From assembly GCF_025602895.1 (NCBI RefSeq), contig NW_026516263.1:186001-250000 (forward strand): DNA of 64,000 bases, written 5' to 3'. The notes under the pieces were generated by a model. The model was not told the DNA's origin and ran no database searches. It worked only from the letters and a program-made list of their open reading frames with translations. The first letter of the stretch is position 1. Each line of letters opens with the position of its first letter. Positions 58,005 to 64,000 of the stretch are shown one piece after another. Origin of the DNA: Polychytrium aggregatum. Its lineage: Eukaryota; Chytridiomycota; Chytridiomycetes; Polychytriales. The translations under genes were made by a program, and so were the position numbers.

Positions 58005-58423
58005 TGTGAGGAGTGAACAAGCGCAAGGACGAAGACCAAGTGCTTGGTATGAGCTTTATTAGCTTTTAGCCCCGAACACCAAAGAACAAGTTTTGTTCGA
58101 ACTGGTGTTCAACATAGGCTCAGACATGCAGGGCTATTTATAGACCGGGAGAAGGTCGAGGGGCAAAAGTGGGCGAGAAGGGTGGAGCATCACAGAGAAG
58201 CGAGAAGGGGGTGCGAGAGTGGCTGGTGTGCAAGCGAGAGAGGCTTGGCACAGCCCGGGGACATGTGCCGAGCGGTGGGGGAGGCAGGAAACCAGTAGAC
58301 GCGGGTGGCAACGGCGCGTGCTCATGCATGGGGGCAAACAAACACGTGGGGACTCATGATTGGTGCGGAGGGAGAGAGCATGCGGGACAATCTCATTGGT
58401 CCGTTGTGATGCTGGTCATCACA
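58005..58423 (-). repeat. 5' LTR of E (419 bp)
   Basis: Same as 52352-52770; TSD gcaaa follows at 58424-58428. Confidence 0.95.
58092..58142 (-). promoter_or_regulatory. TATA box and predicted mRNA 5' end / self-primer of E
   Basis: Minus-strand TATAAATAG starts at 58142. Exactly 39 nt downstream, AGTTCGAACAAA (58103-58092) matches the PBS complement. The spacing equals that of element A. Confidence 0.75.
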
Positions 58424-58428
58424 GCAAA

Positions 58429-58607
58429 GGCCAGCCGGCCCTTTTATACCCGACCTTGACCCCGCCTGTAAACCCGCCAGTGAAGTATTCCAATAAATCA
58501 TCACTCTACCTAGTCTCTTGCCCCTTGTACTTCCAGTAAACCTCCTCAGTCTTCCCTCCACCAAGTCAGCCTCCGCCCCAGCTCTGTTCCTGCCCCTGTT
58601 TCTTACA
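58429..58607 (+). repeat. 5' LTR of D, second part
   Basis: 179 bp, ending TCTTACA; matches 63139-63317. Confidence 0.93.
58445..58488 (+). promoter_or_regulatory. TATA-like box and predicted self-primer of D
   Basis: TATACC at 58445. The 10 bases 58479-58488 (agtgaagtat) are complementary to the PBS at 58610-58619. The spacing is 34 nt. Confidence 0.65.
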
Positions 58608-58619
58608 TCATACTTCACT
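58608..58619 (+). promoter_or_regulatory. Primer-binding site of D (self-priming type)
   Basis: A 2-nt TC spacer, as in A, then atacttcact (58610-58619), the reverse complement of LTR bases 58479-58488. Confidence 0.7.
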
Positions 58620-58624
58620 CGACC

Positions 58625-59557
58625 ATGGACGACGTCGCCCACCCTGCCATTGAACAGATCGCTGCACTCACTGCTCAATGCCAACAGCAACAACAAGCAA
58701 TTCAGCAGCTCCAGGCTCAACTCCAGCAACAAATGCAAGTGCTCCAGCAGCAGCAACAACTCCAACAATTTCAGCAACCCAGGGCCGAACAACCTCATGC
58801 CCATGCCAGGGAACCAAAGGTCCCCGATCCGGAAAGATTCCACGGCTATGCCAAAGAAATCAAGAACTTCATGTCCAATGTTGAGAACCTTATCGCCCTA
58901 CAGCCATCCAGATTTCCGACAGAGCAGATCAAGGTACGATATGTCGGAACCCTCCTCGCAGACCAAGCCCTGTCGTGGTTCCGTACTCTCCCCGGGCTTC
59001 CAGACTCCCTCAACGACCTCTGGTCAGCCATGACAGCCACATTTGGCGACCCGCATGCCATCTGGACAGCCAGGACAAGACTCAAGACCCTCAAACAAGG
59101 CCGCCAATCTTGTGTGAGCTACACGACGCGCTTCAAGCAACTCGCACTGGAAGCGGACTACAACGATGGAGCTCTCTTTCAGTATTACTATGACGGACTT
59201 TCTGAGACCATCAAGGATGTCCTGTCGCAGACTCTCGACGTCCCGGAATCCCTTGACAGATTCCAAATCCTCTGTATTCAACTCGATAACAGACAATTCT
59301 CTCGCAGGTTGGAACGATCGATCAATGGTCGTAACGAGTTCACGGCAAGGACTCCATTCACACCATCGCCTGAACACCCTCGAGGGGACGCGATGCAAAT
59401 TGACTCCGTACAAGTCCTCCCTCGCAGCCCCCTCACCAAGATCGAGAAGGATAGAAGAATGAAGCTTGGTCTCTGTCTCTATTGTGGAGAGCCGGGGCAC
59501 ATTGCCAAGGAATGCCCTAAGAAACAGTCCCCAAAAGGACCAGTCCAGGCCTTGTAG
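58625..59557 (+). CDS. gag: Gag of D
   Basis: 310 residues from ATG 58625, only 5 nt after the PBS. The N-terminus is Gln-rich (about residues 19-60, many QQ runs) and probably coiled coil. The capsid domain follows (RFHGYAKEIKNFMSN..., ALSWFRTLPGLPDSL), then a canonical zinc knuckle CLYCGEPGHIAKEC. The last codons carry the slippery site. No interruption. Confidence 0.92.
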   Translation: MDDVAHPAIEQIAALTAQCQQQQQAIQQLQAQLQQQMQVLQQQQQLQQFQQPRAEQPHAHAREPKVPDPERFHGYAKEIKNFMSNVENLIALQPSRFPTEQIKVRYVGTLLADQALSWFRTLPGLPDSLNDLWSAMTATFGDPHAIWTARTRLKTLKQGRQSCVSYTTRFKQLALEADYNDGALFQYYYDGLSETIKDVLSQTLDVPESLDRFQILCIQLDNRQFSRRLERSINGRNEFTARTPFTPSPEHPRGDAMQIDSVQVLPRSPLTKIEKDRRMKLGLCLYCGEPGHIAKECPKKQSPKGPVQAL

Positions 59558-59575
59558 AGGGGACGAACCTGGACT
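59530..59575 (+). promoter_or_regulatory. -1 frameshift signal of D
   Basis: Heptamer C CCA AAA (59530-59536) in the gag frame, 5-nt spacer, perfect 8-bp stem (59542-59549 with 59568-59575). The 18-nt loop contains the gag stop (59555-59557). Confidence 0.88.
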
Positions 59576-62500
59576 CCACCCTGTTAACCCCCTCTATCGC
59601 ACATGTTTCACACATTTCAAAAAAGCCTTCAAAGAACTTGATCATCTCTGTTACACTTTCTTCTCAAAACAAAACTCCAATTCCAGCTCTTGCCTTGATT
59701 GACTCTGGATCCTCATGCAACTTGATCGACTCCTCCTTTGCCAAAGAAAAGAAGATACCCTTTACAAAGAAGCCCCGCCCAGTGGTTGTCCACCTGGCCG
59801 ACAGCTCAATCTCACAATTCATTACAGCCGAGACAGTGCCCCTCACCTTGAATATTGATACCCCGCCACACAGTGATAAGGCTGTGCTTGACCTCTTTGG
59901 ATGCAACTCCAAGGAATACAGCCTCATCCTTGGGATGCCGTGGCTACAACGAAACAACCCCTCCATCAACTGGGTCACAGGAGAAGTTCTCTTTCCCCGA
60001 GATTGCAAAGATATTGACATCCTCTGCCCTGAACCCAAGTCCTTCCAAGACCTGAACCAGAAAGCGGCAATCCCCCCTCTGGTGATTGGCACAGTTGAAA
60101 CACCGTCACCTGAGGAACCCACATCGCCTAAGATACCCATGGAATATAGCTGCCTTGCCGAGGTCTTTTCCAAGACCAAGGCGGACCTCCTGCCCACTCA
60201 AAGACCCTTCGACTGCGATATACCCCTAAAGGACGAGACCTTGCCACCGCCTTTCAAACCATTGTACAACCTCTCACCGCAAGAGTCAAAGGCTCTCGAA
60301 GGATACATCAACGAGATGCTCAACAAAGGATTCATCAAGCCCTCCAAGTCCCCAGCTGGCGCGCCTATCTTTTTCGTCAGGAAGAAAGATGGAGGACTCA
60401 GACCATGTATCGATTACCGAGATTTGAACGAAATGACTATCAAGAATAGATATCCGCTTCCTTTGATTTCGGAACTCCTCGACCGGCTCGGCCAATCCCG
60501 AATATTTACAAAGATCGACCTCCGTGGCGCATACAATCTTGTCAGGATGAAACCTGAAGACCAATGGAAAACTGCATTTCGATCGAAATTCGGCCATTAT
60601 GAGTACCTCGTCATGCCGTTCGGGCTGACTAACGCACCGGCAATATTCCAGAGCATGATGAGCCACATCTTCCGGGACATCATCGACAGATTCGTTGTTG
60701 TCTACTTGGATGATATCCTCGTATTTTCTCCCACACTCGAAGAACATATACCCCACGTCTCGGAAGTCCTCAAGCGGTTACGAGACAACAACCTGTATGC
60801 AAAACTTGAGAAATGCGAGTTCCATCAAACCACGGTCGAGTTCCTTGGGTTTGTGATTTCCGCGAACGGAGTCAGCATGGCTCCTGACAAGGTCCGCTCT
60901 ATCGTGGAATGGAAGCAACCCCGATCCTTGAAGGAGGTCCAGAGCTTCCTCGGACTATGCAATTTCTACCGCAAATTTATCAGCCATTATTCCGAAGTCG
61001 CTAAACCCCTCACAGATTTGACCAAGAAGGACACACCATTCGGATGGTCGACAAGTGCAACAGAGGCATTCGACTCCCTCAAGGTAGCCATGACCTCCGC
61101 TCCGCTCCTCAAACATGCCGACCCAACACTTCCCTTCATCCTGGAGACGGACGCGTCCGATTTCGCACTCGGAGCGGTGCTGTCGCAACGCGAATCCGAT
61201 GACCCGCTCTCGGCCATCCACCCTGTAGCGTTCTTCTCTCGGAAACTGGACGATGCCGAGAGGAATTACACCGTGCACGATAAGGAATTACTAGCAATTG
61301 TCGAGGCATTCCGACATTGGAGACACTATTTGGTTGGCTCAAAGGAGATCAACGTATTTTCAGACCACAAGAATCTTACATTTTTCAGAAGCAGGCGACA
61401 GTTGAAACAAAGACACGCCCGGTGGGCCGAACTGTTGTCCGAATTCGACTACAAACTATGTTACACCCCAGGTCACCTCAACGCAGTAGCCGATGCACTC
61501 TCAAGACGACCAGACCTTGCCCCTGAAGAGGAGGATGGCATTGCACCCTCCAAGAGACACATGACTCTGTTGCCGGATACACTTTGGGCTCGTGCAACAA
61601 TGGTAAGGATGCCACACCAAGAAGTAATCGCTGACGAATCGAGGAAACTCGAAATCCTCAAGTCGCGACATGATGCACCGACCGCAGGCCATCCAGGACA
61701 AGCAAGAACTTTCGAACTTGTCAGTAGAGACTTTTATTGGCCCGACATGAGAAGATTCGTGAAAGAGTACGTGAAATCTTGTGAGACCTGTCAACGAAAC
61801 AAAGCCGAACGAGCGAAACCATTTGGACTCCTCGAGCCCTTGCCTATCGCAAGCGCACCATGGTCGTCAGTGACCATGGATTTCATCGTGAAGCTTCCCA
61901 AGTCAAACGGATACGATTCGATCCTAGTCCTCGTGTGCCGCCGTACCAAGCAGGCACACTTCGTCCCCTGCTGCGAGACCATCGATGCGGAGAAGACAGC
62001 AACCTTGTTCATCGATAATGTGTTCAAGTACCATGGGCTCCCTCAGTCAATCATTTCCGACCGCGGACCCCAATTCCGATCCCATTTCTGGAAGGCTTTA
62101 ACCAAATCGCTCGGGATACGCCTCAAGCTCTCCACGGCATACCATCCGGAAACAGATGGACAGACCGAAAGAACGAATCAGTCCCTCGAACAATACCTTC
62201 GTTGTTTCGTGAACTATGAGCAGGACGATTGGTCTCAACTGCTTCCTATCGCAGAATTTGCCCATAACAACTGTCCGAACGCAAGCACTCAGATGTCTCC
62301 GTTTTTTGCCAACTATGGTTTTCATCCGCGCGGTGATTTCGAGGCAAGCTTGAGAGACGAAGTGAACATCCCCGCAGCCAAATCTCATCTCGAGCGACTC
62401 AAGGAAGTCAACGCCTTTCTTGAGAAATCACTGAAGCAGTCACAAGAAGATGCACGTCGCTTTGCGGACCGCTCTCGCCGGGATCATCAGTTCAGTGTTG

Positions 62501-62946
62501 GTGACAAAGTGTGGTTAATCCGAAAGAATATTGTCACCAGAAGACCATCGACAAAGCTGGACAATGTGAAACTCGGCCCCTTCGCGATTATCGAACAGGT
62601 CAACCCAGTGGCCTTCAAGCTTGCGCTCCCCGACACGATGAACATACACCCTGTCTTTCATGTGAGTATGTTTAGCCATTACCATGAAAACCACATACCC
62701 GGACGTTCTCCACCCCCTCCTTCACCAGTCCAGATTGATGGAGAGGAAGAATACGAAGTCGACGATATCCTCGATTCCAAATACTTCGGAAGAACATTGA
62801 AGTATCTGGTAAAATGGAAAGGCTACTCTGAGGCTGAGAACTCTTGGGAACCAGAAGGTTGTCTCGAAAACTGCCAAGAAATACTGAAGAGATTCAAGAC
62901 GAAGCATTCCAACAGGTTACAAGGGAAGCCTAAAAGGAGGAGATGA
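59536..62946 (+). CDS. pol: Pol of D (PR-RT-RH-INT-chromodomain)
   Basis: 1,136 residues from the frameshift; the frame is open from the slip site to 62946. Protease DSGS near residue 56 (59701). RT has CIDYRDLN, FGLTNAP and YLDD (60703-60714). RNase H has ETDASDFALGAVLSQ and ends with DALSRR. Integrase has HHCC (HPGQARTF...CETCQRNK), DFIVKLPK, SDRGPQF and HPETDGQTERTNQ. The chromodomain (LVKWKGYSEAENSWEPEG) is followed by a basic tail (KPKRRR). It is the shortest complete pol here because the protease-RT linker is short. Confidence 0.94.
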   Translation, partial: RTSPGLVEGTNLDSTLLTPSIAHVSHISKKPSKNLIISVTLSSQNKTPIPALALIDSGSSCNLIDSSFAKEKKIPFTKKPRPVVVHLADSSISQFITAETVPLTLNIDTPPHSDKAVLDLFGCNSKEYSLILGMPWLQRNNPSINWVTGEVLFPRDCKDIDILCPEPKSFQDLNQKAAIPPLVIGTVETPSPEEPTSPKIPMEYSCLAEVFSKTKADLLPTQRPFDCDIPLKDETLPPPFKPLYNLSPQESKALEGYINEMLNKGFIKPSKSPAGAPIFFVRKKDGGLRPCIDYRDLNEMTIKNRYPLPLISELLDRLGQSRIFTKIDLRGAYNLVRMKPEDQWKTAFRSKFGHYEYLVMPFGLTNAPAIFQSMMSHIFRDIIDRFVVVYLDDILVFSPTLEEHIPHVSEVLKRLRDNNLYAKLEKCEFHQTTVEFLGFVISANGVSMAPDKVRSIVEWKQPRSLKEVQSFLGLCNFYRKFISHYSEVAKPLTDLTKKDTPFGWSTSATEAFDSLKVAMTSAPLLKHADPTLPFILETDASDFALGAVLSQRESDDPLSAIHPVAFFSRKLDDAERNYTVHDKELLAIVEAFRHWRHYLVGSKEINVFSDHKNLTFFRSRRQLKQRHARWAELLSEFDYKLCYTPGHLNAVADALSRRPDLAPEEEDGIAPSKRHMTLLPDTLWARATMVRMPHQEVIADESRKLEILKSRHDAPTAGHPGQARTFELVSRDFYWPDMRRFVKEYVKSCETCQRNKAERAKPFGLLEPLPIASAPWSSVTMDFIVKLPKSNGYDSILVLVCRRTKQAHFVPCCETIDAEKTATLFIDNVFKYHGLPQSIISDRGPQFRSHFWKALTKSLGIRLKLSTAYHPETDGQTERTNQSLEQYLRCFVNYEQDDWSQLLPIAEFAHNNCPNASTQMSPFFANYGFHPRGDFEASLRDEVNIPAAKSHLERLKEVNAFLEKSLKQSQEDARRFADRSRRDHQFSVGDKVWLIRKNIVTRRPSTKLDNVKLGPFAIIEQVNPVAFKLALPDTMNIHPVFHVSMFSHYHENHIPGRSPPPPSPVQIDGEEEYEVDDILDSKYFGRTLKYLVKWKGYSEAENSWEPEGCLENCQEILKRFKTKHSNRLQGKPKRRR
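62932..62946 (+). promoter_or_regulatory. Polypurine tract of D
   Basis: AAAAGGAGGAGATGA overlaps the pol stop and abuts the 3' LTR. Confidence 0.85.
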
Positions 62947-63317
62947 TGTTATGAATCAGGACATGCAGGTGCAGAGAGAGACACACGGTCACCACTCGCG
63001 ACTGATTGGCAGTAGAGGTTGCTGCGCTTTTGGAATTCTAGATCCACTGCCCCGGCCTAGAGAAGCAGGGGCGTCCCATTCCTTCTCCACAGAAACGTCT
63101 TTGTAGGGTAGCCTCTTTTCTAGAAAATTGCCAGCAAAGGCCAGCCGGCCCTTTTATACCCGACCTTGACCCCGCCTGTAAACCCGCCAGTGAAGTATTC
63201 CAATAAATCATCACTCTACCTAGTCTCTTGCCCCTTGTACTTCCAGTAAACCTCCTCAGTCTTCCCTCCACCAAGTCAGCCTCCGCCCCAGCTCTGTTCC
63301 TGCCCCTGTTTCTTACA
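62947..63317 (+). repeat. 3' LTR of D (371 bp)
   Basis: TGTTATG to TCTTACA, followed by TSD ctcag (63318-63322). Confidence 0.94.
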
Positions 63318-64000
63318 CTCAGCGACCGAACTCCGAGAGGGCCAGGTTTGCTGGGGTAGCTCCTGTGAAAGAGTTTGACAGGTTGTCCCGCATGCTCGAG
63401 GTTGTCCGCGGGCTCCCACGTGCGGTCCATCTCCGTGTACCCCTTCCAGTGCACGAAGTACTGAAGCTTACCCCTGAACAACCTCGAGTCCAAAATTCGC
63501 TCAACTTCCCATTCTTCATTGCCTTTGATGAGAACTGGAGGAGGTCGGGCGGGGGCCCGACCGGGGATCTTGTCATCCAGAGCCAGTTCCAGGAGCGACA
63601 TGTGGAAAACGGGGTGGACTTTCATGGACGCCGGCAAGTCCAACTTGAATGATCTTGGCCCGACCTTGGCGAGGATCTTGAACGGGCCAAGTTTGAGATT
63701 GTCCAATTTGGCGGCTGGTCGTGAGGTCTTGATATTCTTCGCCGAGAGCCAGACTCGGTCACCAACATTGAAGCAGGGTCCGGGACTTCGGTTGGCGTCG
63801 AAGTACTTGGCGTGGGATTCCTGTGCTAGCTGGATGTTGAATTTGAGTTCCTCATGCAAGGCTTGGATCTCCTGTACCCGATCTCCTGCGAGACTTGTGG
63901 TCTTGGTGACGCGGGGAATCGTGATCGAGAATTTGGGGTTGACGCCGGTGTTGGCAAAAAATGGCGAACATCCGATAGTTGCTTGACTGGTATTGTTGTA
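63318..64000 (-). CDS. pol: Element F pol, integrase C-terminal part and chromodomain (runs off window)
   Basis: Open minus-strand frame entering from the right edge. It begins just downstream of the integrase catalytic core (SPFFANTGVNPKFS), then shows the GPxF-like segment (LGPFKILAKVG), HPVFHMSLLE and a canonical chromodomain (FVHWKGYTEMDRTWEPADN). The end runs into the D insertion, and the last codons and polypurine tract are at 52145-52159. It resembles family G most closely ([20 protein letters not shown]). Completeness cannot be judged. Confidence 0.85.

Larger units (their letters stand above)
52352..58423 (-). mobile_element. Element E: full-length Ty3/gypsy, 6,072 bp
   Basis: 419-bp LTRs that look identical, intact gag and pol, self-priming site and TSD gcaaa (52347-52351, 58424-58428). 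It is the innermost insertion on this side (E in D in F). The solo LTR at 49528 belongs to the same family. Confidence 0.96.
52160..63317 (+). mobile_element. Element D: full-length Ty3/gypsy (5,081 bp without E)
   Basis: 371-bp LTRs, intact gag and pol, and TSD ctcag on both sides. Element E is inserted in its 5' LTR. D itself lies in the 3' end of element F. The LTR copies appear identical once E is removed, and both ORFs are open. Confidence 0.95.

Overview
The window is wall-to-wall retrotransposon. Every stretch can be assigned to Ty3/gypsy (Metaviridae) LTR elements of the chromodomain (chromovirus) type, and no host gene, rRNA or classical tRNA gene is visible. The moderately GC-rich sequence, the chromodomains fused to integrase, the 5-bp target-site duplications (TSDs) and the Tf1/sushi-like self-priming layout suggest a fungal genome in a heterochromatic, nested-insertion region. 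The species cannot be told from the sequence. Families are named A to G here for convenience.

Layout: (1) 1-6330, element A (+): identical LTRs, intact gag and pol, 5' LTR cut by the window edge. (2) 6331-43184, a head-to-tail tandem array on the minus strand: one partial unit and eight units of a 2,642-bp repeat. Each unit is an LTR joined directly to the 3' third of family B pol (RNase H, integrase, chromodomain). Three units carry clean later insertions: C at 11015-14118 (non-autonomous, +), B1 at 24505-30223 and B2 at 33211-38929 (full-length, minus). (3) 43257-48980, B0, an older full-length minus copy with a frameshifted pol, inserted into (4) B3, an inverted 3' fragment at 48981-51054 that also carries a solo LTR of family E. 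(5) 51055-51835, chromodomain/integrase scraps of family G around one G LTR. (6) 51836-52144, LTR of element F (minus), whose pol resumes at 63318-64000. (7) Element D (+, 52160-63317) sits in F, and element E (minus, 52352-58423) sits in the 5' LTR of D.

Expression: in A, B, C, D and E the pol frame is -1 relative to gag. The gag end carries an in-frame slippery heptamer (G GGA AAT, G GGA AAC, G GAA AAC, C CCA AAA, G GGA AAC) followed 5-8 nt later by a strong stem, with the gag stop codon inside that structure. This is textbook -1 programmed frameshifting. A, D and E also show self-priming: the primer-binding site just inside the 5' LTR is the reverse complement of the predicted mRNA 5' end. 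In A and E that end lies exactly 39 nt after TATAAA. B instead has an initiator-Met-tRNA-type site that overlaps the gag start codon.

A, B1, B2, D and E have intact ORFs and apparently identical LTR pairs, so they look young and possibly mobile. C has lost reverse transcriptase onward and would depend on proteins in trans. The LTR-to-RNase H junction with array amplification is the most unusual structure: each unit places an LTR promoter about 40 nt upstream of an integrase-chromodomain ORF.
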